Positions 10,201 to 18,838 of a DNA stretch of 30,395 nucleotides are shown piece after piece. Location: positions 216,517 to 246,911 of the forward strand of contig NW_014577228.1 of NCBI RefSeq assembly GCF_000485595.1, read 5' to 3'. Origin of the DNA: Priapulus caudatus (Eukaryota > Priapulida > Priapulimorpha > Priapulimorphida > Priapulidae). The translations under genes and the position numbers were made by a program. The notes under the pieces are model-generated. The model was given only the letters and a program-made list of their open reading frames with translations, did not search any database and was not told the DNA's origin. Position 1 is the first letter of the stretch, and the number at the start of each line of letters is the position of its first letter.

Positions 10201-13200
10201 GTTACACCTTAGTGACCGCCCCCTCCATACACATACTCAAAAGTAGGAATGGCATGATGTTTAATCATGGAATAGCAGCATTCTAAAACACATCGAAACC
10301 TGCACAAAGATTTCAGGAAATAGCACACGTAATGTGCGAGCGATCGCCCGATCAATTAAACTGCAATATATTCTTTAGGGATCAACAATACTCGCTAATC
10401 CCCCCCACAATTCACACCGAGTAACAGGCGCCACCTGGTGGCAGCACGCACGCATACCGGTCGGGGTAGCAGGCCTTGCTAATTTGCACCATGGCAAGGA
10501 CTCCGCATGCCTCCAGCTGCGCCATCACGCAGCGGCTGTCAAAGTCTCGCGGCGCGGCGCGCGCGTTAGGCCGGATGCAGCGGATGTAATGCGGCCGCAT
10601 ACGCTCGAGCCGTGACATCAGCCCCACCAGCGATTCCTGTGCGAGAGAAAACACGATAGATTGAGCCACTCACTTCCTATCTCAGTTAACATCGACATAT
10701 AATAATCGAGGCATGTGTAAAGTTACTACTTATCACATATATCACCTGCAAATGAAGACAGATGTCATTATTAGCCACAAACCTTGAACTTGGAGAGCAC
10801 CGTTTGCTTTTGGTTGGGTCTACCTCGGGCATGATCGTCGTCAACGTTGTCCTCACTGTCACAGAATAGCGAGCTAACAAAGACGTTCTTACTGTTGCGC
10901 AGCAAGTCTGTTAGCTCTTCTGGCACCTTGTCCTAAACGATTGCAGAACCACTGACAATAACTGATTTGCCACGTGTAACCTTGTTACCATGACAATAAC
11001 TGATTTGCCATGTGTAACCTCGTTACCATGACAATAGCTGATTTGCCACGTGTAACCTCGTTACCATGACAATAACTGATTTGCCATGTGTAACCTCATT
11101 ACCATGACAATAACTGATTTGCCATGTGTAACCTCATTACCATGACAATAACTGATTTGCCATGTGTAAACTCGTTACCATGACAATAATTGATTTGCCA
11201 CATGTAACCTCGTTACCGTGACAATAGCAAGGTTGTTGGTTCAAGGGTTTCCTAACATTACTAAACTTTGTCTCATGAAATGAGAGATGCGAATAAGAAT
11301 GCGATAACTCGAATGTACAAAACGCTGTAGTCACATCTCTAAAGGCTGCCAGATCTTATAATATACAAATACATGCACATATGAAGGCTTTTCACTTTGA
11401 CCACTTTGACTCTTAAGTGCAGTGTGAACTTTCACACAACCCGTAAGCAAATTCCATAAATGTATCATCACCTTGTTTTTATCCACCATGCCATCAGTAA
11501 CATACACGACATCCCCGGCGTAATGTCGCACCACAAACTCGCACTTTCGGCTCGGTTTCGGTGGCGCCACCAAGCTGCGGTTGGCGGCGAGCTGTGTGAC
11601 AATTCTGTCAGCTACCGATGCTGAGTTTGATTCTCTCATCAGTCTACACTCCTGCAAGCACATATACAGTCAACCCTGGATGTAACAATCACTCCATGCC
11701 AAAAATGTCCTTTATGGACAGGGGAGCAATCCAAAGAGATGGTTTTACCATATAATTGCCATTCAAGAAAACTGCCAAAAGTCTATTCTATAGCCACGTA
11801 TCTGGTCTGTAGAGGTGACTACAAACCAGGTTTCGCCATCTGAGAAAACCACGGGGCCTAAAACAAGGCCCCATTATTTACTCGACGAGGCTGATTTTCT
11901 CTCGACGGGGCTGATTATTTTAAACTGATGAATTAAGTAATAAAAGCATTGAAATCTGAAAATTTGACGGGGGCCAGAAAAAAAAGCCCCGTGGACACCG
12001 GAGATGGGGTTGTTTACGAGGCTTGGCCCGATCGGCCCCGTGAAAAAGCGAAGCCTGCTACAAACACATGTACCCTCACTGGAAGGCTACACTAGAATAA
12101 ATACATCAGTGATATGTGACATTTTAAATGGGCATACCTCATTGAGCAGTGTAAAGATACCAGGAGTGCCTTCTAGTAACATCAGCGACTCCTGGTTGTC
12201 GTTGTAGGCAAGAGGGAGCCACTGTAGACGCTCTGCAATGTGTTCCTCTTCTTGCAACTGTGCGGGGAAGAAACAGCCAAGGTATACGCTAATGAACATA
12301 ATTCGCGTGATTATGATTAGTAATATAATATGCATGTCAGGACATGAAATATCAGCACCACTGAAGCTGATATCAGTGAGAGCACCACCAGCAGCAGCAG
12401 CAGTAGCAGCAGCAGTAGCAGCCAATCGTAACCTTCGCGCCCGGAGACACCAATCGTAACAAGAGGTTGGGCCAGAGCATATCAGGGCCAAGTCCCTACA
12501 GTTGCGTACTGACGCTGTGAAAAACACACAACACAATACAAGGTACGAAATGTTGATCATCATGTAAAAAGTAGAATGCCACGAGTGCATTACAGTACTA
12601 CACGCCATGACACATCACAACACAACACAGCACCAAACAACACAAACAAAACCGACTGCCTAAATATAAGTACCTTGATGAAGTTTTTCACAAAGTGCTG
12701 CTGCAGTTTTTCGTTTGTGTAGTTGATGCAGAGCTGCTCCAGGCTGTTGTTCTGTAGGCTCTCAAAGCCATACACATCCAGCAGACCTGGTCGGGTAGAA
12801 TCGGGTTAATTAATGTGTCGTTTGTCTCACATCATCTTAGCAGAACACTCGCAATCAGAAAATTCATACCCAGAATAAATTACACTGCGATATTGCGATA
12901 TTGCGACATTGAATTATCAGATCAAGAATTGTAACAACAAATATGATGAGTTATTATAACTTACACCTGATTTTACTATATTATTATTATTATTAAATTA
13001 TTATTGCTGTTAGCGTTATTGTTGTTTATTTATACAAATTTATGTGTGTGTTATGACAATGCGTGATCACCTATGGAGGTCCTGACGGCTGCATCAGCAG
13101 TAGAAATATGGACGTTGATGAATTCCACCATCCACCGGAAGATCCTGCAACGACGAACCCCGTGTATGTATGTAGTCTTCCAGCAATCTTGACCTCGTGT

Positions 13201-14282
13201 CTCATTGCACTCATACTCACAAGCATGCCATGCAGCATGAGCCTAACTCCTCATTGAGCGCGATTCCAATGAATGCTATAACTCCTCAGTGACGGTAACA
13301 CTGACAAACACACTCGCTTCGCAAGAGGAAAGCGATTTGCGATAGACACATGACCCTGACCACATGAGTCAATTGATCCTGCCAGCGAGGTAGGTTAGAG
13401 AGAATATAATATGGTGGCGCACACAATCAGCCATTCAGTGCTCATTGCTTGTTATGACATCTTGTGATAGGTCACAATGATAGGACAACGATTTCAGGAA
13501 TGTTTGCGGTTATTTGAGGAGTTGATCAGGTATCAAGGGATCGCGCTCGCATCCTTGCTCTCCAAAACATGCACAGCATAGAACGTCTCGGATCGTGCAT
13601 CAGCGAGAGTTGATGGTGGAAGCAACGAGCAAAGCTCACCTGTTGTAGAGCAGCTTGGCAAGGCAGTCCCTCCTCGTGATGCACTCCTGTGGCGAGCATG
13701 GCTTGTGGAAGATGCTGTACCGCCTCCGATGCGACGCCGTGATCGTGCGCACCGTCAACGTGGCGGCCATCTTGGATGGGTCCACCCCCAGCAGACGCGC
13801 TGAGAGCTGCCAGCCTCGCACTGACAAATGAACATGCAATTAGATACATCACTGAAGCCCAGGCAGCACAGAGGTCATTCTACATTGTTAGTGATCTCTT
13901 CCTATGCAATTATTGGCGGAACGTACACGCGTAATGTTATGCACATATTCACAGATAGGTCGCATACGGGGTATGTTACGTACATATTTATATCTGTCTA
14001 CATACTACTAGTGACCTAATGATTAGTTTATGTTCTCGCCACGTCCAGAGTCATGCACACGTTCTATCTTCTGGTACGCTGAGAGTGTAAGACCACAGTG
14101 ACAGAGCCATACCGGCGATCCATACACTTGTTTCATCCGGTTTACTGTACATTGCACTGACAAGTAAGGACCTTGCAAGCTCTTGCTACTACTAATGCAC
14201 TTTTATTAAATTAATAAATATAATAATAATATTAATCATTATTATAACAACAACAATGACAATAATAATAACAATATTATTA

Positions 14283-14347
<65 letters not shown>

Positions 14348-17300
14348 CAGAGCTGCAGTCCTTTTCGTTGACCACCGACGCAGACATATCTTCGAAATCC
14401 TCGAAGGTGACGTTGCCGAGATGTAGGATGGCACTCAGCATGACAAAGACATGATTCTGCTCGCCGAACGACAAACCGATATCAGACATGGCGTCCTTTG
14501 TCACACACCACCCTTCCTTGTCATCATCTGCGTATGTATAGTAACAGCAACAAACAGTTAAACCTCGATTATCCAAACAAGACGGGCGCGGAGTATTTTG
14601 TTCGGATAACTGATGGTATAGTGGCTTATTAAATATTCACAGGACCTTGAGACCTTGTTCGGATAACCGAGGTTTGACTGTACATGGAAGGAAGCATGCG
14701 GTAATTTCCATTTAATTCAAGTTAAATGCTGTAATGTAGACAAAGTAGGGCCGTGCTGTGACAAGGCTGCGTTATTGTCTCCCGTGTTGACAGTAACCTT
14801 TCGCATGCATACGGGTAAGCACAAAACCCCAGGTGTGCAGTGCAGTTGTGTCCCTTGTGCATTTATTTTAACTCAATAATTGCCCAACATATCAGATGGA
14901 ATTAGTTAGAAAGATATATGAACACTGGCGGAAGTAAAATGAGCTGATTTTACCATGGTTCTTTGAGTGATCCCCAACATAGTTAAACGTGCTGCCCTCT
15001 TCTGGCCGTTCTAATTGCCATAATGACATTTCCTCTGCGTTGGCACCACAAAGCATCTAAAAGACAAACAACATAATCTCCTTAAAAGAAAGAAAGAATG
15101 CTTACGTAACTTACTGGACACTAGTGTCCAGAAAGGAAGCTTAGGTCAGAATATCAGGGGCTGGAAAACATCTCCCTGGGAGAAGATTCACGTAAAAGGA
15201 AGAGGCATGTGAAGTTGTCGGTTACCAGGGATACGTACTTGGTAGAAGATGTGAAAATTCCTTTCTCCAGCACCGCGTGCGATCACCCTCGTTTTCTCTA
15301 GCAGGTACGTCTCTAGACGGGCGCCTACAATTTGGTTGCGAGCACCGTACTGCATCTGTACGAACTTTCCGAAGCGACTGCTGTTGCCATTGTGGACCGT
15401 GCTAGCATTACCTGAAAGTCACGGTGACAGTCTATTAGCTCTTGCTCCAGCTCTCTCTCTATTTCCCTCTCTCTCGCTCTCTCTCTCTCTCTCTTTTTCT
15501 CTCTCGGTCGCTCCCTCTCTCTCTTTATCTCTCTCTCTCTCTCTCTCATCTCTCATTCAATCTCGCTCTTTCTACTCCTTGCTATTAGGTAGAGTAGTAA
15601 AGTCCAGGCTCTGCTCAATGCTCTACTTCTCACTCCTCTATCCTCACCCCCTCCCCCACTGATCGATTTATACCGAACGCTTCGAGGATCGGGTTCGAGT
15701 CAAGGATCTTCATCTCGATGCGATTCGCATCGGTCGTTGTCGATGCCGTCACGCCATGACAGTCCTGCACGGCAACGCTTGTCAGGTACTTCATGATGTA
15801 GCGTGCCGTGCACGTCTGAAACACACTCAGACAATTCATAAAATGCCCTAGAGCCCATTTCACGCCGATATTTTTTACAATCTTTGATCGTCAGAACGTG
15901 CCGATCTATCTACAATCGAGAAATCACATTAGCCAGTAAAAAACTGGTAGGAACATGTGCAATTTCAATATGGCGGCACCAATGAATAAATTTATGTAAA
16001 TTAAAAACAGGCCAAAATATGCCAACTACATGCACTGTCAAAGGCTGTAAAAGCATGCATGCAGCAGATAACACAGTATCGTTTTATCGTCTGTCATGGA
16101 AAAACATACTGCTGTGCAGACGATGGCTTATATTTATTCAAGCTGGATTTTCAGAAAATGAAGTCAACAGATGCCATAATATTTACTTTTTTTCCTACCA
16201 GTCTGCGATTCGTTGTTGGAGTCACATGATATTGCGCCATGTGACTTGAATTCCGAGCATTGTACAGAATTGACCGATTGCACAGTGCAATGGGCTATTA
16301 CAACAGCGATTTGGTAAAACTGTCTGCCACACCCACTGGCTGGATAGTTTAATCCTATACGTTCAAAGAAGCTGAACAAAGCCTTGTATATCTTGCACAC
16401 TAGTGAAGACTACCTTTCCTGCTCCACTTTCACCACTGATTATGATCGCCTGGTCGGTGGCGCCCCCACAGTCGCTGCCGGCACCGCGGCACAGTTCTCT
16501 GTACGCCGCGTCAGCCACAGAGAATACGTGTGGAGGCAGGTCCTGATACATGGGTGAGAGAGAGAGAGAGAGAGAGAGATGGATTCACGTAGACATGCAG
16601 GGATGCAGTCACTGCACATCGTAAACAAAATGCCTGTCACGACCCATTACTGGGAGATAACTAAAAGTGTAGTTTTAACCTGGCTGAAACAGCTCTAAGC
16701 AATGCTCTAGTAGTAATACAAGCCTAGACAGTTATAACACTTTATCCAACACCCCCTCCCCAAATGCTTGCATCTATCGGGCTTGTCACCCATACAATAA
16801 CCACTTGACATCCCACGACAGTCTACCATTCGTCAACCCCCACCAAAACCAACCTCCCCCCATATAGCCCTTCACTTTGCAACAGCACCTTTACCAACAT
16901 GGCCTTTCAGTGAAGTGCTGCATAGGTAGATGCCATTACTGACGGGATGCAGGGTAAAAAATACACGGGAGCGATGAGCGATTCGCTCTACAAACCTCCG
17001 AAATCGCTCCCGTGAGACTCAAAATAGCTCCCGTAAAATTTATGACGAGAGCTATTTTTTCCACAGATTTTTGAAAAAGAGCTCCCGTGAAAATAAAGTA
17101 ATTTTCCCCCTGACGGCATGCGACGGTGGAGCAGCTTACCATGGCTGCGCGGGAGTACTCGCCGATGGCACGATTACCGTACATCGTCGGCATCATCTCG
17201 CACGGGTTGACAGCCAGCAGCGTGTTGCCCACCCTCGTGTAGAACGCACGATGCTCGCTCCGATCCCTGATGCAGTCCAGAACTAACAGTAACAACAACA

Positions 17301-18523
17301 CAACCAGGGAAAAAATTACTTTTTTTTCACGGGTACTCTTTTTCAAGTCTGTGGGAAAAATAGCTCATGTTAAAATTTTTACGGGAGCTATTTTGAGCCT
17401 CACGAAGGCAATTTCGGAGGTTTGAGGAGCGAATCGCTCATCGCTCCCGTGTATTTTTTACCCTGAACACAACAAGCTGGGCTGCAGGTGGGTGCTCATG
17501 GTCAGGGTACACGAGTTCATATAAGAATGGGCACATCTGACAAGGTAAACATACACACGTCCACATACACACACACGCATGTTTTTTACTGTCCATGTTT
17601 ATTGTAGATGAAACCAAGATACGAATACATAATCTTTTGCAATCTAGTTGCAGGGAATCTCTATGGTATGAAGCTGAAACTCTGTTTATGGGCACTGTGG
17701 TGCATATATACAGTACAGTACCTGCTGCATTGCTTAGAGGACTTATCTGCGTGAGGTTCTCACACTGCAAGCATCCATAGTCTCCCGCCAGGGGGAGCTC
17801 TGTGCGCGCTGCGAAAGTTTGTGTCTGAAACAGGATTGTTATGAAATCGTGATGCCTTGCCATGTCTGCTGGTTGTACTGCTTGCTTGATAATATGCTTT
17901 AGACAAAATTGAGTAAATATTTATAACTGAGTAAACAATAATAACAATACTAATTATTGCTACCTTACATCCATATATATATTATCTGCATTGACATTTA
18001 ACTTTGCACGCACTCCGCAGACATAATATTCGATGACAAAATGCAACCATTTTTGATCGACGTATGAAACACACTAAATGAAATTACCTTGTTATCCAAG
18101 AACCTCACAACAATACTCCCACTCTCCTTGATGTCATCCACGATCGCAGTTGACCACACTAGCTCAGGATGTGGTGCAAAAACTTTAACTCCCTATAAAA
18201 TGATTAATAAAGTATAAAACTTATATGTGAAATATGGTAAAATTTGACACGTCATTATGACAAAGATAATATATATGTTTGTATCATATGGAAAAGTGTT
18301 AAAATATGATGGTGAAATTGAAATAGAATCTGGTTGGTTTCCTGGTTTGATAAAAGTGCAGATCTGCACATTATAAAGAATTATAGAACTGTCTTACTGG
18401 GCACATTACCTTAGTCACACTTGGTAGTCTACTGTACGTAGGAACTGGTTTGCAAGATACTGTGCGCGTATCACCAAGTATGATGCGTTTCTTCCTAGTA
18501 GGCGTAGTTGCATGTTGCAATAC
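7142..18523 (-). CDS. MYO19: Unconventional myosin XIX (MYO19), 21 exons, both ends incomplete
   Basis: A class XIX myosin, an actin-based motor that in vertebrates sits on the mitochondrial outer membrane and moves and partitions mitochondria. The 21 exons read right to left and join in frame (3081 bases, 1027 codons, no internal stop); human MYO19 is about 970 residues. In order: an N-terminal SH3-like segment ([13 protein letters not shown]), the motor with P-loop GESGAGKT, switch [16 protein letters not shown] in place of the commoner [23 protein letters not shown], actin-binding [11 protein letters not shown], converter KTKVFL-like GRTKVFLKD, three IQ-like repeats and the start of the tail. 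[14 protein letters not shown] and DVYGFES(L)[12 protein letters not shown] point to class XIX rather than V, VII or XI. The initiator exon (upstream of 18523) and the last tail exon (below 7142, expected from the GTGAGA donor) were not recognised. Confidence 0.9.
7353..7429. repeat. 22-bp tandem repeat, about 3.5 copies
   Basis: The unit AAGGTTATCTAAGTGTTGTTCA is repeated almost perfectly. It sits in the intron between the last two visible MYO19 exons. Confidence 0.93.
7523..7587. repeat. CCCCAACCCCAGCAT minisatellite
   Basis: Three copies of CCCAACCCCAACCCCAGCAT-type units just downstream (minus strand) of the MYO19 exon donor at 7601. The minus strand is G-rich (GGGGTTGGGG) and could form a G-quadruplex. 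Confidence 0.92.
7602..7906 (-). CDS. MYO19: MYO19 exon 20: second and third IQ motifs, start of tail
   Basis: Acceptor CTTCAG. It encodes [11 protein letters not shown] (rest of IQ2) and [17 protein letters not shown] (IQ3), then a low-complexity acidic linker. The donor GTGTGT at 7601 is inferred from phase agreement with the next exon. If it is not used, the frame runs into the adjacent repeat and a stop at 7563. Confidence 0.78.
8010..8151 (-). CDS. MYO19: MYO19 exon 19: first IQ motif and glutamine tract
   Basis: Acceptor GTTGCAG, donor GTACAA. It encodes [20 protein letters not shown], an IQ-like calmodulin/light-chain site, then a short CAG-coded Gln run and ASRIQA opening the second IQ. 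Phase 1 at the end fits the next exon. Confidence 0.9.
8152..9436 (-). other. MYO19 intron, AT-rich
   Basis: Intron of about 1.3 kb with normal ends. It contains a TA run at 8271-8283 and two copies of a TCTTTCAATGACAA segment at about 8903-8955. No other element is recognised. Confidence 0.5.
9437..9564 (-). CDS. MYO19: MYO19 exon 18: converter end
   Basis: Acceptor TTTCAG (an alternative CAG three bases on stays in frame), donor GTAAGT. It encodes [14 protein letters not shown], the canonical FGxTKVFL converter motif. Confidence 0.94.
9565..9968 (-). other. MYO19 intron, nothing recognised
   Basis: Intron of about 400 bases inside the converter region; no repeat or element seen. Confidence 0.5.
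9969..10165 (-). CDS. MYO19: MYO19 exon 17: converter start with a long insert
   Basis: Acceptor CACACAG, donor GTACGT. It encodes [14 protein letters not shown], the start of the converter, then a polar insert with two TP dipeptides and a DKEN tetrapeptide, likely a disordered regulatory loop. Human MYO19 also carries a loop here. Confidence 0.9.
10458..10636 (-). CDS. MYO19: MYO19 exon 16: actin-binding and SH1 region
   Basis: Acceptor CGCACAG, donor GTATGC. It encodes [18 protein letters not shown], then [20 protein letters not shown], the standard HYIRCIKPN and QLxxxGxLExxxIxxxGFP elements. The usual Gly before Phe-Pro is replaced (KACYP). Confidence 0.95.
10783..10932 (-). CDS. MYO19: MYO19 exon 15: lower 50K into loop 2
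   Basis: Acceptor GTTTAG, donor GTTTGT; 50 codons. It encodes [16 protein letters not shown] and then an acidic loop 2 (SEDNVDDDH) ahead of VLSKFK. Confidence 0.92.
10953..11225. repeat. 38-bp minisatellite, about 7 copies, in MYO19 intron
   Basis: The unit begins TGACAATAACTGATTTGCCA and ends TAACCTCGTTACCA. Copies differ at a few positions (CACGTG/CATGTG, CTCG/CTCA). It starts about 20 bases from the splice acceptor at 10933. Confidence 0.95.
11472..11651 (-). CDS. MYO19: MYO19 exon 14: lower 50K domain
   Basis: Acceptor TTGCAG, donor GTGATG; 60 codons. It begins ECRLMRES and contains [20 protein letters not shown], the conserved F-x-V-x-HYAG-x-V-x-Y motif. Confidence 0.95.
11652..12137 (-). 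other. MYO19 intron with CCACGGGGC inverted repeat
   Basis: An intron with a weak inverted pair, CCACGGGGC near 11850 and GCCCCGTGG near 11986-11994, possibly the ends of a decayed small element. Nothing else is recognised. Confidence 0.45.
12138..12257 (-). CDS. MYO19: MYO19 exon 13: relay loop region
   Basis: Acceptor CGCACAG, donor GTATGC; 40 codons in phase 0. It encodes [20 protein letters not shown] and [14 protein letters not shown], the W-x5-Y-x-DNQ segment of the motor. Confidence 0.94.
12258..12673 (-). other. MYO19 intron with short CAG run
   Basis: A short CAGCAG/GTAGCAG stretch at about 12390-12422; otherwise unremarkable. Confidence 0.5.
12674..12786 (-). CDS. MYO19: MYO19 exon 12: switch II and relay helix
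   Basis: Acceptor GACCAG, donor GTACTT. It encodes [20 protein letters not shown] then [18 protein letters not shown] replaces the usual DISGFE switch II and is a mark of class XIX. Confidence 0.97.
13071..13144 (-). CDS. MYO19: MYO19 exon 11: short lower-50K exon
   Basis: A 74-nt exon between TTGCAG and GTGATC. It encodes [20 protein letters not shown] and RTSIG, bridging LLYNR and LLDVYGFE in frame (phase 2 in, phase 1 out). Confidence 0.9.
13145..13639 (-). other. MYO19 intron, nothing recognised
   Basis: About 500 bases between the 74-nt exon and the upstream exon. No repeat or domain is visible. Confidence 0.45.
13640..13820 (-). CDS. MYO19: MYO19 exon 10: class XIX motor segment
   Basis: Acceptor TTGTCAG, donor GTGAGC. 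It encodes [16 protein letters not shown] and [20 protein letters not shown], which closely follows the MYO19 pattern KPC-x2[14 protein letters not shown]. Confidence 0.95.
13821..14217 (-). other. MYO19 intron, unique part
   Basis: Unique-looking intron sequence before the AAT microsatellite; nothing recognised. Confidence 0.45.
14218..14347. repeat. (AAT)n microsatellite abutting a MYO19 splice donor
   Basis: Degenerate then perfect AAT units (about 20 uninterrupted at 14285-14344). On the minus strand the run (ATT/TTA) begins at the donor GTTATT of the upper-50K exon. Confidence 0.96.
14348..14527 (-). CDS. MYO19: MYO19 exon 9: upper 50K segment
   Basis: Acceptor ACGCAG. It encodes [20 protein letters not shown] then [14 protein letters not shown], the conserved xILHLGNIxF element. 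The donor is GTTATT, the first bases of an (AAT)n microsatellite; phase 1 at this point fits the next exon exactly. Confidence 0.92.
14555..14680. mobile_element. Pogo/Tigger-like miniature element
   Basis: A 126-base element with terminal inverted repeats CAGTTAAACCTCGATTATCC and its near complement GGATAACCGAGGTTTGACTG. CAGT-x-AAACCTCG-x-TTATCC ends are typical of pogo/Tigger non-autonomous elements, which insert at TA. A TA is present only on the right flank (14681-14682). It sits in a MYO19 intron. Confidence 0.8.
14954..15056 (-). CDS. MYO19: MYO19 exon 8
   Basis: Acceptor TTTTAG, donor GTAAAA. It encodes [18 protein letters not shown] and [11 protein letters not shown], corresponding to the segment after FHIFYQ in MYO19. 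Ends in phase 1, joining Asp. Confidence 0.88.
15239..15411 (-). CDS. MYO19: MYO19 exon 7: switch I
   Basis: Acceptor TTTCAG, donor GTACGT. It encodes [20 protein letters not shown] (switch I NSSRFGKF), [11 protein letters not shown] and ERNFHIFYQ, all core myosin motor motifs. Confidence 0.96.
15450..15562. repeat. (CT)n polypyrimidine tract in MYO19 intron
   Basis: CT-rich run with CTCGCTCT and CTCGGTCG interruptions, about 40 bases upstream (minus strand) of the switch I exon acceptor. Confidence 0.93.
15674..15815 (-). CDS. MYO19: MYO19 exon 6: post-P-loop helix
   Basis: Begins with the Thr that completes GESGAGKT and encodes [14 protein letters not shown] and [12 protein letters not shown], the conserved motor helix and strand before switch I. 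Acceptor TTTCAG, donor GTATAA. Confidence 0.95.
16019..16249 (+). pseudogene. THAP-domain-like fragment in a MYO19 intron
   Basis: A 76-codon open frame on the strand opposite MYO19 begins [20 protein letters not shown], followed by SFYRL. An N-terminal Met-Pro, C-x4-C and a Phe/Tyr about 12 residues on fit the start of a THAP zinc finger (C2CH), found in P-element transposases and THAP proteins. Further on, CRRWLIF and NRCHNIYFF resemble the conserved Trp and the Cys..His-x-Phe end, but the spacing is irregular. The likeliest reading is a decayed transposase exon. No flanking exon or terminal repeat was identified. Confidence 0.5.
16414..16542 (-). CDS. MYO19: MYO19 exon 5: P-loop
   Basis: Acceptor TATCAG, donor GTAGTC, phase 0 both ends (43 codons). 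It encodes [18 protein letters not shown] and [13 protein letters not shown], the ATP-binding P-loop. A Gly/Cys-rich insert sits between them. Confidence 0.95.
16556..16580. repeat. (GA)n microsatellite
   Basis: GA run of about 24 bases, 12 bases upstream (minus strand) of the P-loop exon acceptor, forming a CT tract next to it. Confidence 0.9.
16581..16950 (-). other. MYO19 intron, C-rich unique sequence
   Basis: Nothing recognised apart from C-rich patches on the + strand. Confidence 0.4.
16951..17110. mobile_element. Left arm of inverted repeat bracketing MYO19 exon 17140-17282
   Basis: A 160-base arm beginning AGGGTAAAAAATACACGGGA and ending near GTAATTTTCCCC. Its reverse complement lies at 17308-17464. 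The arms differ by small changes, so they are old or diverged. It stops about 28 bases from the exon donor. Confidence 0.9.
17140..17282 (-). CDS. MYO19: MYO19 exon 4: motor N-terminal helix, [10 protein letters not shown]
   Basis: Acceptor ACTGTTAG, donor GTAAGC. It encodes [20 protein letters not shown] then [17 protein letters not shown], the conserved motor segment (YTxxGxxLxAxNP). The exon is 143 nt, so skipping it would shift the frame. It is tightly bracketed by a long inverted repeat (16951-17110 and 17308-17464). Confidence 0.92.
17308..17464. mobile_element. Right arm of inverted repeat bracketing MYO19 exon 17140-17282
   Basis: A 157-base reverse-complement partner of 16951-17110, ending CACGGGAGCG-complement and TTTTTTACCCT. 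It starts about 25 bases beyond the exon acceptor. It could be a second insertion of the same miniature element in opposite orientation, or the other end of one larger fold-back element. Confidence 0.9.
17722..17824 (-). CDS. MYO19: MYO19 exon 3: start of motor domain
   Basis: Acceptor TTTCAG, donor GTACTG. It encodes [17 protein letters not shown], matching the xDLTxxxPLxE region where myosin motors begin. It ends in phase 1, completing valine with the next exon. Confidence 0.85.
18088..18192 (-). CDS. MYO19: MYO19 exon 2: SH3-like N-terminal segment
   Basis: Acceptor TTATAG, donor GTAATT, phase 0. It encodes [20 protein letters not shown] followed by a strand ending VVRFLDNK. The pattern V-W/F-x-P-x-P-E-x-V-W is that of the small beta-barrel found before the motor in many myosins. 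Confidence 0.82.
18410..18523 (-). CDS. MYO19: MYO19 exon 1 of 21 seen: N-terminal extension
   Basis: Acceptor TTTTAG, donor GTAATG, phase 0 on both sides. It encodes 38 residues including [16 protein letters not shown], a basic stretch that may be a disordered leader. There is no obvious match to the short vertebrate MYO19 N-terminus, so it rests on splice sites and frame. Confidence 0.7.
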
Positions 18524-18838
18524 CTAAAATTACAGCAGGAATTTACATTGTTATTCCTTACACCAAAAATTTGCTACATTTTGGACCGCATCTAGGATAA
18601 TGCACACATAATCGTATGTGTGCATACGAACACAATGCACACAATAAATGTATTTAAATGTATTTAAATGCTTTTTTTTGCTTGTTTCTGTAATTATTGA
18701 ATTGTTGCTAATTGGTTGAATTTACAGGATTTATTCCTGGTTCTGGCTTCTGTGATTTTGTTATGCAGTTGCTACTGTCTTTTCTTTGCATGAAATCTCT
18801 TCAATTAATGTACTTTCACTTATTTTGCCTGTCAATTA

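Noticed and set aside
10953-11225. CRISPR-like or regulatory array in the MYO19 intron
   Set aside because: Whole 38-bp units are tandem with scattered point differences and no spacers; a minisatellite explains it.
12004-12207. Plus-strand open frame overlapping MYO19
   Set aside because: Mostly antisense to an exon with clear motor motifs; no domain of its own.
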